From: Cellulomonas terrae
GTDB taxonomy: Bacteria; Actinomycetota; Actinomycetes; Actinomycetales; Cellulomonadaceae
Length of the DNA: 64,000 nucleotides
Reading direction: 5' to 3'
NCBI RefSeq assembly: GCF_007990265.1
Contig: NZ_BJWH01000010.1
Location: 1 to 64,000 of the forward strand
Of this stretch, positions 1 to 8,504 are shown in pieces; positions within the stretch are counted from its first letter, which is position 1; every line of letters starts with the position of its first letter. A program made the position numbers and the translations under genes. Below the pieces are notes generated by a model, which saw only the letters and a program-made list of their open reading frames with translations, had not been told where the DNA came from and made no database searches.

Positions 1-363
1 GACCCGACGGACCCCACGGAACCGACCGACCCGACCGACCCAGCGGGCCCCACCGAGCCGACGGAACCGTCCGAGCCCACGGACCCCTCGGCCCCGACCG
101 ACCCGTCGGGCACCGTCCCGCCCGTCGACCCGACGAGCCCGACGCTCGCGGGCGTGACGGTCGGCGTCCCCGCCGCGCAGGACGAGGTGCTGGCCACGGA
201 CGACACGTTCCAGAGCCAGGTCCTCTCCGCTCCGGACGGCAGGCTCGCGTCGACGGGCGTCGCGACGGAGTCGCTGGTCGTGGCCGCGCTCGCCGCGCTC
301 GTCGCTGGCACGGCGCTCGTGGTGATGGTCGGCCGTCGCGACGACGACGAGACCGAGAGCTGA
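1..363 (+). CDS. C-terminus of a cell-wall-anchored surface protein (partial)
   Basis: The reading frame is open from the first base and ends in TGA at 361-363, so the start lies outside the window. The first ~45 codons encode a low-complexity linker of Asp/Glu-Pro-Thr repeats, typical of extracellular stalks. After a short non-repetitive segment comes LASTG (244-258), then a hydrophobic stretch of about 20 residues and a charged tail (GRRDDDETES). That order matches a sortase signal of the LAXTG type, which class E sortases of high-GC Gram-positives recognise. The protein is therefore probably linked to peptidoglycan with its N-terminus outside the cell. The catalytic or binding domain is not visible, so its job is unknown. 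Confidence 0.8.
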   Translation, partial: DPTDPTEPTDPTDPAGPTEPTEPSEPTDPSAPTDPSGTVPPVDPTSPTLAGVTVGVPAAQDEVLATDDTFQSQVLSAPDGRLASTGVATESLVVAALAALVAGTALVVMVGRRDDDETES

Positions 364-425
364 ACCGCGGCCGGACACGTGACCTGTTCCTCCGGGTCAC
401 GTGCCCGGCCCGCTAGCGTGTGAGC

Positions 426-1346
426 GTGTCCACGACTCTGACCACTCCCCTGCCGACCGGCCGCCAGCACGTCCTCGAGCTGGGGGGTCAGCGCGCGGTC
501 GTCACGGCCGTCGGCGCCAGCCTGCGCGAGTACTCGGTCGACGGCCGGGACGTCGTCCTGCCGTTCGGCGAGGACCAGATCCCGCCGGCGTTCTCCGGCG
601 CGGTGCTCGCCCCCTGGCCGAACCGTCTGCGCGACGGCGTGTACTCCTACGCCGGGACGTCGTTCGAGGTCCCGGTGACCGAGCACCTGCGGCACACCGC
701 TCTGCACGGTCTGGTCGCGAGCACGGCGTTCGAGACGGTCGGCTCCAGCGCGACGTCGGTCACGCTCGAGCACGTCATCGTCCCGACCCACGGGTACCCG
801 TGGCCGGTGCGCGTGCGGCTCACCTACACGCTGACGGAGGCGGGGCTGCACGTGTCGGCGGAGGGCACGAACCTCGGCGCGACGACCGCGCCCTACGGGA
901 TCGGGTTCCACCCGTGGTTGTCCCCCGGCGACGGCCAGGTCGACGACTGCACGCTCCAGATCGACGCGTCGGGGCACGTGACCGTCGACGACCGGCTCCT
1001 GCCGACGGGGACGGAGCCCGTGTCCGGTGACAGCGACCTGCGGACGGCGCGCGTGCTGCGTGGACTCGACCTGGACGACGCGTGGACCGACGTGCTCCGG
1101 GACGCGGACGGGCTGTCGTGGATCCGGCTGGGCTGCCCCGACGGGCGCACGGTCGCGATGTGGGCGGACCGCGCGACGATGGCGTGGCAGGTGTGCACCG
1201 GCGACACGGTGGCGCAGATCGCCCGGCGCGGGGTCGCCGCGGAGCCGATGACGTGCGTGGCCGATGCGTTCCGGACGGGGGACGACCTGGTGCACCTGGC
1301 GCCGGGCGCCGCGCACACGATCACCTGGGGGCTCGCGCTCCTCTGA
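426..1346 (+). CDS. Aldose 1-epimerase family protein
   Basis: This 306-residue protein belongs to the galactose mutarotase-like family, which interconverts alpha and beta anomers of aldoses in the cytoplasm. Visible family features are APWPNRLRDG near residue 65 (sugar-binding Asn/Arg), the TALHGLV histidine near residue 95 and GIGFHPWL near residue 160. A GTG at 420 is also in frame. I prefer GTG 426 because a TAGCGT -10-like hexamer at 414-419 lies exactly 6 nt upstream of it, the spacing seen at many leaderless genes here. It converges with the VanY-like gene, leaving a 20-bp gap. The exact sugar is not predictable, and a glucose-6-phosphate epimerase-like role is possible. Confidence 0.85.
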   Translation: MSTTLTTPLPTGRQHVLELGGQRAVVTAVGASLREYSVDGRDVVLPFGEDQIPPAFSGAVLAPWPNRLRDGVYSYAGTSFEVPVTEHLRHTALHGLVASTAFETVGSSATSVTLEHVIVPTHGYPWPVRVRLTYTLTEAGLHVSAEGTNLGATTAPYGIGFHPWLSPGDGQVDDCTLQIDASGHVTVDDRLLPTGTEPVSGDSDLRTARVLRGLDLDDAWTDVLRDADGLSWIRLGCPDGRTVAMWADRATMAWQVCTGDTVAQIARRGVAAEPMTCVADAFRTGDDLVHLAPGAAHTITWGLALL

Positions 1347-1366
1347 GTGCGGAGCCGCTGCCGGGC

Positions 1367-2842
1367 TCAGCCGTCGTAGTACTCGCCGTCGGCCTGGACG
1401 CCCTTCTTGTACTCCCAGTGCCAGCGCTCGTACGGGCCGCTGCCGCCGGGCTGCGCCCAGGCGGGGTTCTCCCAGCCGTAGGTCGGTGCGTTCTCGGTGA
1501 TCCAGCGCCACTTCGTGCCGGACGTCTGGTCCTGGCAGAGGTCGACGGCCAGGCCCCAGCCGTGGTTGCTCTTGCCGGGGACGGCGGCGAGGCCGCCCTT
1601 CTGCGCCTTGACGGCACGCTGCGCCGCGAGCGTGCGGTAGCCCCCGCTGATGCACAGGTCACCGCCGAACCGTGCGGCGAACGCCTGGTTGAACTCGGCG
1701 AGGGAGACGGCCGCGTCGGCGCGCAGCTGGGTGTGGTTGTCCCAGAGGTTGCACAGGTCGGAGGTCTTGAGGAGGCCGTTCTGGCCGGCGGGACGCATCG
1801 AGCCGTCGCAGCCGGGCAGCGCGGACCGGTCCTCGGCCCGGCTGGCGGTGGCCAGTCCCCGTGCCTGGAGCGCGCCGTCGGTCGCCATCAGCGACGTGGG
1901 CGGCATCGCGGAGAGCGACGACCCGGCGAGCGCCGAGACGGTCGTGGGGAGGGTGGAGTCGGCCAGTGCGTCGGAGCCGAAGGCCACCGAGCTGGGGACG
2001 AGCCCTTGGCTGACCGGGATGACGACAGTGATGCCTGCCAGCACGCCGAGGACGCTGAGCCGTGCGGCGGCGCGCGTGGGCTTGCGGGAGCGGCGCCCGA
2101 TCGTCCCGTGGGGCGTCGCCTCGAGCTCGGGCACCTCCTCGACCGCCGGGAACGGGGCCGCTGCGACGGGCGCGGACGGTCCGGACTCGGCAGGCCCTGC
2201 TTCGAGGGGGATCGCGGTGGTGGCCAGCGCGCGGGGTGAGGTGACCGGCGCCGCGGCCCTGACCGACGTCGGGACGGCGGGAGCTGCGACGGTCCGTCGG
2301 GCCGGGGCGGCGGGCCACTCGATCCGTGCGGGCAGGGTGGGCAGCGGCTCCGGGCTGCGCGACGCACTGAACGGTGCGGTGTCCGCCGACCGTCGCGGGG
2401 GAGCAGCCGGAGCCTCGACGCGAGCCGGCGCGGTGGGCGCAGGAGCGCGAACCGGGGAGGCGGTCGGCGCACCAGGGCGAACCGGTGAGGCGGTCGGAGC
2501 ATCGGGCCGCGACATCGGAGCCGACGGCGCCGCAGGGCGAGCCGGCGACGCGGCCCGGGTGGCTGCACGTGGCTGCGGCGCCGCCGACGGAGCGGAGGTG
2601 TGCGCCTGCGGTCCGGCGGACCACGCGGAGCGGGTCTGCTGCGGGGGCGTGGACCGGACCGGGGCCTCGGTGACCGGGGCGGACGGGTGGGCCCACGACG
2701 GCACGTGGTGCGCTGCCGGGGAGTCGGGATCGGGGCGCGGACCGGTCACGGGGGCGGACCCGGACTCGGACCGGCGCTGGGCCTCGCGGAGCTGGCGACG
2801 GGTGAGGGGTGCCGTCACGGGCTCTTCGCTGTGCGACCCCAC
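1367..2842 (-). CDS. M15 (VanY-type) D-alanyl-D-alanine carboxypeptidase with long Pro/Ala-rich N-terminus
   Basis: The 491-residue protein has three parts. A cytoplasmic-looking Pro/Ala/Arg-rich region covers about residues 1-255. One transmembrane segment lies near 260-283. A C-terminal peptidase M15B domain covers about 360-491. The domain carries the zinc motif SNHGWGLAVD (near 423) and the terminal HWEY (near 475), together with CISGGYRT. The family trims the terminal D-Ala from peptidoglycan stem peptides outside the membrane. The low-complexity N-terminus is unusually long and begins with a basic TRRQLREAQRR segment. The start is GTG, preceded by GGAGG about 4 nt upstream. A good promoter lies 90 bp upstream (2932-2960). 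It is transcribed alone. Confidence 0.85.
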   Translation of the reverse strand: MGSHSEEPVTAPLTRRQLREAQRRSESGSAPVTGPRPDPDSPAAHHVPSWAHPSAPVTEAPVRSTPPQQTRSAWSAGPQAHTSAPSAAPQPRAATRAASPARPAAPSAPMSRPDAPTASPVRPGAPTASPVRAPAPTAPARVEAPAAPPRRSADTAPFSASRSPEPLPTLPARIEWPAAPARRTVAAPAVPTSVRAAAPVTSPRALATTAIPLEAGPAESGPSAPVAAAPFPAVEEVPELEATPHGTIGRRSRKPTRAAARLSVLGVLAGITVVIPVSQGLVPSSVAFGSDALADSTLPTTVSALAGSSLSAMPPTSLMATDGALQARGLATASRAEDRSALPGCDGSMRPAGQNGLLKTSDLCNLWDNHTQLRADAAVSLAEFNQAFAARFGGDLCISGGYRTLAAQRAVKAQKGGLAAVPGKSNHGWGLAVDLCQDQTSGTKWRWITENAPTYGWENPAWAQPGGSGPYERWHWEYKKGVQADGEYYDG

Positions 2843-2931
2843 GACACCTCCAGTCCGTTCACGCGTCTCTGATCTGCCGCGACGTCATCGTCGGGTGCGC
2901 TGCGGGCGACCCGGCGACTTGCGGTCACGAA

Positions 2932-2960
2932 ACCATAACGGCTCGTCGACGTGCGTCCAA
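2932..2960 (-). promoter_or_regulatory. Promoter of the VanY-like peptidase gene
   Basis: On the minus strand TTGGAC (2960-2955) is followed after exactly 17 nt by TATGGT (2937-2932). This is close to the housekeeping sigma consensus. Transcription would start near 2925 and leave an untranslated leader of about 80 nt before GTG 2842. The stretch 2843-3060 holds no gene that I can support. Confidence 0.6.
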
Positions 2961-3060
2961 CCCCCTGGACAGCCGTCCAGTCCGGGAAGTGGACATTCCG
3001 GACGACACGCGGAGCGACACGCCGATGGAGCGCACGCGATCCCCACATCCGGACGAACGA

Positions 3061-4104
3061 TCAGGAGAGCTGGTCCCGCTGCATCGCGTCCCGCACCTCG
3101 CCCACGAGCTCCTCGAGGATGTCCTCGAGGAACACGACGCCGACCGTCCGGCCGTCCTCGTCGACCCGTGCCAGGTGCGCACCGGAGCGCTGCATGGCCG
3201 CCAGCGCGTCCTCGACCTCGTCCTGCGGTCCGACGACCGCGAGCGCCCGCACTCGCCACGGTGGCACCGGCAGGCTGCGCGCGGCCTCGTCGGCGTACAG
3301 GACGTCCTTCAGGTGCAGGTACCCGGTAGGGACTCCGGCGTCGTCGACGACCGGGAACCGGCTGAAACCGGTCCGGGCGACCAGCCGCTCGACGTCCTCC
3401 GGGGTGCTGCCCGCACCGACGGTCACGAGCGAACCGGTCCTGATCATGGTGTCGCGCGCGGTCTTGTCGGAGAACTCCAGGGCGCCGGCCAGCAGCCCCT
3501 GCTCGTCGTCGAGGAGCCCCTCCGCCTGCGACCGCTCGACGATGGACTGGACCTCCTGCGCGGTGAACGCGGAGGCCACCTCGTCCTTGGGCTCGACCCC
3601 GAAGAGCCGCAGCGCGTGGTTGGCGATCCAGTTGAGCGCACCGATGAGCGGGCGCACGGCGCGGGCCACCCAGACCAGCGGGGGTCCGAACAGGAGCACC
3701 GCGCGGTCGGGTCCGGCGACGGCGAGGTTCTTGGGCACCATCTCGCCGAGCACGACGTGCAGGTAGACCACGATCGCGAGGGCGACGACGAACGAGATCG
3801 GGTGCGTGAGGCTGTCGCTGACCCCGAGCGCGTGCAGCGGACCTTCGATCAGGTGGGCGATGGCCGGCTCGGCGACGACACCGAGGCTCGTCGAGCACAC
3901 CGTGATGCCCAGCTGGGCGCACGCGAGCATGAGCGAGACGTTCTCCATCGCCCACAGGACGGTCTTCGCGCGTCGGTCGCCGTCGCGGGCGAGGGGCTCG
4001 ATCGCGCTGCGCCGGGCGGAGATGATGGCGAACTCGGCGCCGACGAAGAACGCGTTCGCGGCGAGCAGGAGGGCACCGAGGACGAGCGCCAGGGTCGAGC
4101 TCAT
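3061..4104 (-). CDS. CNNM-domain (DUF21) membrane protein with CBS pair, short form
   Basis: The 347-residue protein starts with the CNNM/DUF21 membrane domain (about residues 1-190, with hydrophobic segments such as STLALVLGALLLAANAFF) and the family motif LGEMVPKNLA. Two CBS motifs follow to about residue 335, ending in VVFLEDILEELVGEV. Unlike its upstream neighbour it has no C-terminal CorC/HlyC domain. The family is linked to magnesium or other divalent cation transport, and the old name hemolysin is misleading. Its ATG overlaps the stop of the upstream paralogue by 4 bp (ATGA at 4101-4104), so the two are translationally coupled and probably act together in the membrane. Confidence 0.9.
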   Translation of the reverse strand: MSSTLALVLGALLLAANAFFVGAEFAIISARRSAIEPLARDGDRRAKTVLWAMENVSLMLACAQLGITVCSTSLGVVAEPAIAHLIEGPLHALGVSDSLTHPISFVVALAIVVYLHVVLGEMVPKNLAVAGPDRAVLLFGPPLVWVARAVRPLIGALNWIANHALRLFGVEPKDEVASAFTAQEVQSIVERSQAEGLLDDEQGLLAGALEFSDKTARDTMIRTGSLVTVGAGSTPEDVERLVARTGFSRFPVVDDAGVPTGYLHLKDVLYADEAARSLPVPPWRVRALAVVGPQDEVEDALAAMQRSGAHLARVDEDGRTVGVVFLEDILEELVGEVRDAMQRDQLS

Positions 4105-5420
4105 GACGCGTCCTCGTCGTCGGCCTCGACCGCGCGCACGCGAACCCGTTCGACGCGGCGGCCCGCCATGGCCTCGACCTGCAGGAGGACCCCCTCGACG
4201 ACGATCTCGTCACCGGCGGTCGGGATCCGCCCGAGCTCGGACATCAGCAGCCCGCCGAGGGTCTCGTAGGGCCCGTCCGCGGGGACGTGCAGCCCGGTGA
4301 CCTCCGCGAGCTCGTCGGGGCGCAGGACCCCGGGCAGCAGCCACGAGCCGTCGGCGGAGCGGGTGGTGGAGGCGCGTCGGCGGTCGTGCTCGTCGGCGAC
4401 GTCCCCGACGAGCTCCTCGACGACGTCCTCGAGCGTGACCACGCCGGACGTGCCGCCGTACTCGTCGACGACCACGGCCATCTGCAGGCCCAGCTCGCGC
4501 AGCTCGACCAGGAGAGGTCCCAGGTGCACGGTCTCAGGCACGCGCGGCGCCTCGACCATGAGCGCGGCTGCCGGGACGTCCGACCTGCGCTCGTACGGGA
4601 CACCGATCGCGCGCCGCAGGTGCACCAGGCCGACGATGTCGTCGCTCGAGTCACCGATGACGGGGAAGCGGGAGTGCCCGGTGCGGCGGGCCAGGTCGAC
4701 GACGTCGGCCGCCGACTCCTCCCGACGCACGACGACGAGCCGCAACCGGTCGGTCATCACGTCGACGGCCGTCAGCTCGGTGAACTCGATCGAGTTGGTG
4801 AGCAGCGTCGCGGTGGACTCGTCGAGCGTGCCGACCTCCGCGGAGCGCCGCACCAGCGCGGCGAGCTCCTGCGGGGAGCGGCCGCCGGACAGCTCCTCGC
4901 GCGGCTCGACCCCGAAGCTGCGCAGGAGCTTGTTGGCGCTGCCGTTGAACGCGACGATGAGGGGGCGCAGGCCGCTGGTGAAGGCGCGCTGCAGCGGCGC
5001 GACCATCCGGGCCGTCGGCAGCGGCCGGCTGATCGCGAGGTTCTTCGGGATGAGCTCACCGACGACCATCGAGAAGCCGTTCACCAGGATGATCGCCAGG
5101 ATCCCCGCGACGATGCCGCCGACCACCTGCCCGAGGACGGAGTCCTCCAGGGGGATCTGCAGCAGCCGCACGACGGCGGGTTGCGTCGTGTACCCGAGCA
5201 GGACCGTGGTCAGCGTGATCCCGAGCTGGGCGCCGGAGAGCTCGGTCGACAGGCGGCGCAGGGCCTTGAGGACCGACTGGCTGCGGCGGTCGTCGGGCGA
5301 GGTCTGGCTCGCGACCAGGCCGGGGTCGAGGGTCACGAGCGAGAACTCGCTCGCGACGAACACGGCGGTGCCGAGCGTGAGCAGGACGCCCAGCCCGACG
5401 AGGAGCCACTCGATCAGCAC
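4101..5420 (-). CDS. CNNM/CBS/CorC-type membrane protein
   Basis: This 439-residue paralogue has the full family layout. A DUF21 membrane domain covers about residues 1-195 and includes VGELIPKNLA. A CBS pair follows at about 210-335, containing VVVDEYGGTSGVVTLEDVVEELVGDV. The C-terminal CorC/HlyC domain spans about 350-430. It is an integral membrane protein likely to move or sense Mg2+ or a related cation, with the CBS pair binding an adenine nucleotide. It is the first gene of a two-gene operon. The start is GTG at 5420. The approximately 155-nt leader holds hairpins and a pyrimidine-rich tract (5421-5588), which could be regulatory. Confidence 0.9.
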   Translation of the reverse strand: MLIEWLLVGLGVLLTLGTAVFVASEFSLVTLDPGLVASQTSPDDRRSQSVLKALRRLSTELSGAQLGITLTTVLLGYTTQPAVVRLLQIPLEDSVLGQVVGGIVAGILAIILVNGFSMVVGELIPKNLAISRPLPTARMVAPLQRAFTSGLRPLIVAFNGSANKLLRSFGVEPREELSGGRSPQELAALVRRSAEVGTLDESTATLLTNSIEFTELTAVDVMTDRLRLVVVRREESAADVVDLARRTGHSRFPVIGDSSDDIVGLVHLRRAIGVPYERRSDVPAAALMVEAPRVPETVHLGPLLVELRELGLQMAVVVDEYGGTSGVVTLEDVVEELVGDVADEHDRRRASTTRSADGSWLLPGVLRPDELAEVTGLHVPADGPYETLGGLLMSELGRIPTAGDEIVVEGVLLQVEAMAGRRVERVRVRAVEADDEDAS

Positions 5421-5588
5421 GTCGTACCGCCGTGCCTACGACGAGCGCCGACCCGGGGGTCGGCGCTGGTGAGGGCAGAAGAGGAAGATGAGTAAGGGCA
5501 GAGGTGGCCGGCAAGATCTCCCCCGGGCGCGTCGGCCCGGGCGGGACGCCGGCAGCGACTTGAGCTGCTCATGGTGGGGTCGATCATA
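5421..5588 (-). promoter_or_regulatory. Promoter and structured 5' leader of the CNNM operon
   Basis: TATGAT, a near-perfect -10 box, lies at 5588-5583 on the minus strand, with only a weak -35 (TGTGAA) above it. The resulting leader of about 155 nt has a CCCGGGC/GCCCGGG hairpin (about 5522-5541). It then has a run of nearly pure pyrimidines (about 5469-5510) and a 10-bp hairpin AGCGCCGACC/GGTCGGCGCT (5444-5467) about 24 nt before the start codon. I recognise no named riboswitch. A cation-responsive leader is a guess based only on the operon's likely function. Confidence 0.4.
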
Positions 5589-5675
5589 CGGGCGCTCGGC
5601 CGTCTTCACAGGGTCCGCCCACACGCGGGAGCGTCAGCACGGGTTAGACGTGCGTGGCTGTGCCACCCTGGCGAC

Positions 5676-6470
5676 ATGGCGAACGTGAGCGGTGGGCCGA
5701 CGACGGCGCCCGGCGGGGCGGCCGGCACGACGGTCCTGGTGGTGGAGGACGAACCCGCGATCGCGCAGGCGATCGTGCACCGGCTCTCGGCGGAGGGCTG
5801 GACGGTCGAGGCGGTCGGCGACGGGCTGGCGGGCGTCAGCGCGGCGTCGCGGCTGCGGCCGGACGTCGTGGTGCTCGACGTGATGCTGCCCGGCATCGAC
5901 GGGCTCGAGGTCTGCCGCCGGATCCAGGCCGAGCGGCCGGTCCCGGTGCTGATGCTCACCGCGCGCGACGACGAGACGGACATGCTGATCGGTCTCGGCG
6001 TCGGCGCCGACGACTACATGACGAAGCCGTTCTCGATGCGTGAGCTGGTCGCCCGCACCAAGGCGCTGCTCCGCCGCACGGAGCGGGCCACGCGGGCCGC
6101 CGAGATGGCGTCCGCCGAGCAGCCCGACCCGCCGCTCGTCCTGGGCGACGTCACCGTCGACCGCGCCCAGCGGCGGGTGCTGCGCGGGACGAGCGAGGTG
6201 CACCTGACCCCGACGGAGTTCGACCTGCTGCTCGCCCTCGCGGCGACGCCCCGGACGGTGCTGACCCGGGAGCGCCTGCTCGCGGAGGTGTGGGACTGGG
6301 TCGACGCGAGCGGCACCCGTACGGTCGACTCCCACATCAAGGCGCTGCGCCGCAAGCTCGGCCCCGACCTGATCCGCACCGTGCACGGGGTCGGCTACGC
6401 GTTCGAGCCGAGCGACGGCACCGCGGGTGCCGACGGGCCCGGCGGGGCGAGCGTCCCCGAAGGCGCGTGA
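5676..6470 (+). CDS. OmpR/PhoB-family response regulator
   Basis: The 264-residue protein has an N-terminal receiver domain with the acidic pair ED (24-25), the phospho-acceptor Asp68 in VLDVMLPGIDG and the KPF lysine of DDYMTKPFSMREL. A C-terminal winged-helix domain follows (about 160-255, HLTPTEFDLLLALA and TRTVDSHIKALRRKLG). It is a cytoplasmic DNA-binding regulator. I chose ATG 5676 because the receiver homology begins just after it; the frame is open further upstream. Its TGA overlaps the GTG of the histidine kinase, so the two are coupled and form one two-component system. The ABC exporter just downstream is a plausible target. Confidence 0.93.
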   Translation: MANVSGGPTTAPGGAAGTTVLVVEDEPAIAQAIVHRLSAEGWTVEAVGDGLAGVSAASRLRPDVVVLDVMLPGIDGLEVCRRIQAERPVPVLMLTARDDETDMLIGLGVGADDYMTKPFSMRELVARTKALLRRTERATRAAEMASAEQPDPPLVLGDVTVDRAQRRVLRGTSEVHLTPTEFDLLLALAATPRTVLTRERLLAEVWDWVDASGTRTVDSHIKALRRKLGPDLIRTVHGVGYAFEPSDGTAGADGPGGASVPEGA

Positions 6471-7543
6471 ACGCACCCCGGCACGTCCGCGGCGAGTTCG
6501 CCCGCTCGCGGCTCCCGGACGTCCGGCCGCTCGACCGGCTGAGCTCGATCAAGATCAAGCTCGGCGTCCTCGTCGCGGCGACGGTGACCGCGGCGGCCTT
6601 CATCACGTGGCTGGGGCTGTACAACCAGCTGGGTCCGTCCCGGACGCTGCCCATCGCGGTCGCCGGGTCCCTGATCGTCACGCAGCTGCTGGCCCGGGGC
6701 ATGACGTCGCCGCTGCGCGAGATGACGTACGCGGCGCGACGGATGGCCGCCGGCGACTACAGCCGCCGGGTACGGGCGACGAGCCTCGACGAGGTGGGCC
6801 AGCTGGCGGACGCGTTCAACACGATGGCGGACGACCTGGAGCAGGCGGACGTCTTCCGTCGCGAGCTCATCGCGAACGTGTCCCACGAGCTGCGGACCCC
6901 GGTCACCGCGCTCCAGGCCCAGCTGGAGAACATCGTCGACGGCGTCACCAAGGCCGACCCGGCGACCATGCAGGCCGCGCTGGCGCAGACCGAGCGGCTC
7001 GGCCGGCTCGTGACCTACCTGCTGGACCTGTCCCGGCTGGAGGCGGGTGACGTCCCGCTCGAGATCGCCGACGTGCGTCTGCAGGAGTTCCTGCAGGAGG
7101 CCGCCGAGGGCGCGATGCTCGTCGGCGCGACGAAGCGACTGACGTTCCCCGTGGTCGTCGAGCCGGCGGACCTCACCGTCCCGGCCGACCCGGACCGTCT
7201 GCACCAGGTCGTCGCGAACCTCCTGCACAACGCCGTGCGGCACTCCCCCGAGGACGACGAGGTGCGGCTCGAGGCACGGCTGGTGGGCACCGAGGTGCGC
7301 ATCGACGTCGTCGACCACGGTCCCGGGATCTCACGTGAGCAGCGCCCGCACGTGTTCGAGCGGTTCGTCCGGGGCAACAACCCGGCGGTCACCGGGCAGG
7401 TCTCGACGGGCGGGACCGGTCTGGGGCTCGCGATCGTCCGCTGGGCCGTCGAGCTGCACGGCGGGCGCATCGAGGTCGCCGACACCGAGGTCGGCTGCAC
7501 GATGCGGGTGACCCTGCCGGCGGTCAGCCCGACGGTCGCCTGA
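6467..7543 (+). CDS. Membrane sensor histidine kinase
   Basis: The 358-residue kinase has two membrane segments (about residues 31-50 and 61-77) with almost no extracellular loop, so it may sense a signal in or at the membrane. A HAMP linker (about 78-130) is followed by the H-box ANVSHELRTP with phospho-acceptor His140. The ATPase domain has the N-box HNAVRHS, the G1 box DHGPGIS and the G2 box GTGLGLAI. The GTG start overlaps the response regulator stop (GTGA, 6467-6470). It probably phosphorylates that regulator. The stimulus cannot be told from sequence. Confidence 0.93.
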   Translation: MNAPRHVRGEFARSRLPDVRPLDRLSSIKIKLGVLVAATVTAAAFITWLGLYNQLGPSRTLPIAVAGSLIVTQLLARGMTSPLREMTYAARRMAAGDYSRRVRATSLDEVGQLADAFNTMADDLEQADVFRRELIANVSHELRTPVTALQAQLENIVDGVTKADPATMQAALAQTERLGRLVTYLLDLSRLEAGDVPLEIADVRLQEFLQEAAEGAMLVGATKRLTFPVVVEPADLTVPADPDRLHQVVANLLHNAVRHSPEDDEVRLEARLVGTEVRIDVVDHGPGISREQRPHVFERFVRGNNPAVTGQVSTGGTGLGLAIVRWAVELHGGRIEVADTEVGCTMRVTLPAVSPTVA

Positions 7544-7547
7544 CGGT

Positions 7548-7575
7548 TGTTCTACTCGCGCTAGAACACTAGGCT
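7548..7575 (+). promoter_or_regulatory. Palindromic operator and promoter of the ABC exporter
   Basis: A perfect inverted repeat TGTTCTA-N7-TAGAACA occupies 7548-7568, directly before a TAGGCT -10-like hexamer (7570-7575) that lies 8 nt upstream of ATG 7584. The dyad would overlap or abut the promoter, as expected of a repressor site. No cognate repressor gene lies beside it. A GntR-type regulator encoded elsewhere, or the adjacent response regulator, are both possible. Confidence 0.55.
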
Positions 7576-7583
7576 CTGCCGGC

Positions 7584-8504
7584 ATGACGACCGACGGAAC
7601 GATCCGCGTCGAGCACCTCTCCAAGTCCTTCGGCCCGGTCCGCGCGGTGGACGACCTCTCCTTCCAGGTCACCCCGGGGCGCGTCACCGGCTTCCTCGGA
7701 CCCAACGGGGCCGGCAAGACCACCACCCTGCGGATGCTGCTCGGGCTCGTGCGCCCGACGTCGGGCACCGCGACGATCGGTGGGCTCACGTACGGCCAGA
7801 TCCACCGGCCGCTGCGCACCGTGGGCGCCGCGCTGGAGGCGGCGAGCTTCCACCCCGGCCGGACGGCGCTCGACCACCTGCGGCTCTACACCCCACAGGT
7901 CGGCGTCCCCGACACCCGCGCCGGCGAGGTGCTCGAGCTCGTGGGACTGTCCGCGGCGGCCCGTCGACGGGTCGGCGGCTTCTCGCTCGGCATGCGTCAA
8001 CGCCTCGCCCTGGCCACCACCCTGCTGGGCGACCCCCGGGTCCTCCTGCTCGACGAGCCCGCCAACGGCCTCGACCCCGAGGGCATCCGCTGGCTGCGTG
8101 GCTTCCTGCGCATGCTCGCCGCCGAGGGGCGCACCGTGCTCGTGTCGAGCCACGTGCTCTCCGAGGTCGAGCAGACCGTCGACGACGTCGTCATCATCGC
8201 CCGCGGCCGCCTCGCGCACGCGTCCTCGCTCCCCGACCTGGCCCGCATGGCCCGCGTCCGGGTCCGCGCGGTCTCGCCCGACGCCGCCGGTCTCGCCACG
8301 CTCGTCGAACGCGCGTCCTGGACCCGCACCGACGCGGGTGATCCCCGGGTGGCCGAGCTCTGGGACGTCGACGCCGCGACGGTCGGCGCCGCGGCGTTCG
8401 CCGCAGGGGTCGAGCTGCACGAGCTCACCAGCCGGGACGCGGGACTGGAAGGGCTCTTCCTCCAGCTCGTCGGCGCGGTCGAGACCGCGGGGGTGGCTGC
8501 CTGA
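7584..8504 (+). CDS. ABC transporter ATP-binding protein
   Basis: This 306-residue nucleotide-binding subunit has Walker A GPNGAGKTTT (about 36-45), the ABC signature as FSLGMRQRLALA, Walker B VLLLDEPANGLDPEG and the switch His in VSSHVLSEVE. The C-terminal 80 residues are a variable tail of the kind seen in DrrA/bacitracin-type exporters. With the overlapping permease gene it forms an export pump or a membrane-remodelling ABC system. The substrate is unknown; antibiotic or lipid export is the family's usual role. The start is supported by the TAGGCT hexamer 8 nt upstream. Confidence 0.92.
   Translation: MTTDGTIRVEHLSKSFGPVRAVDDLSFQVTPGRVTGFLGPNGAGKTTTLRMLLGLVRPTSGTATIGGLTYGQIHRPLRTVGAALEAASFHPGRTALDHLRLYTPQVGVPDTRAGEVLELVGLSAAARRRVGGFSLGMRQRLALATTLLGDPRVLLLDEPANGLDPEGIRWLRGFLRMLAAEGRTVLVSSHVLSEVEQTVDDVVIIARGRLAHASSLPDLARMARVRVRAVSPDAAGLATLVERASWTRTDAGDPRVAELWDVDAATVGAAAFAAGVELHELTSRDAGLEGLFLQLVGAVETAGVAA

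Noticed and set aside
1-150. CRISPR or tandem-repeat array
   Set aside because: The repeats are a Pro-Thr-Asp/Glu coding linker with irregular units and no spacers.
5421-5588. An M-box or yybP-ykoY riboswitch before the CNNM genes
   Set aside because: I could not find the conserved core sequences of either class; only hairpins and a pyrimidine tract are visible.
5488-5688. A plus-strand frame starting MSKGRGGRQD between the CNNM genes and the response regulator
   Set aside because: The start resembles a small basic ribosomal protein, but the rest has no known motif, it runs past the response regulator start in another frame, and the purine-rich stretch before it is the complement of the CNNM leader.
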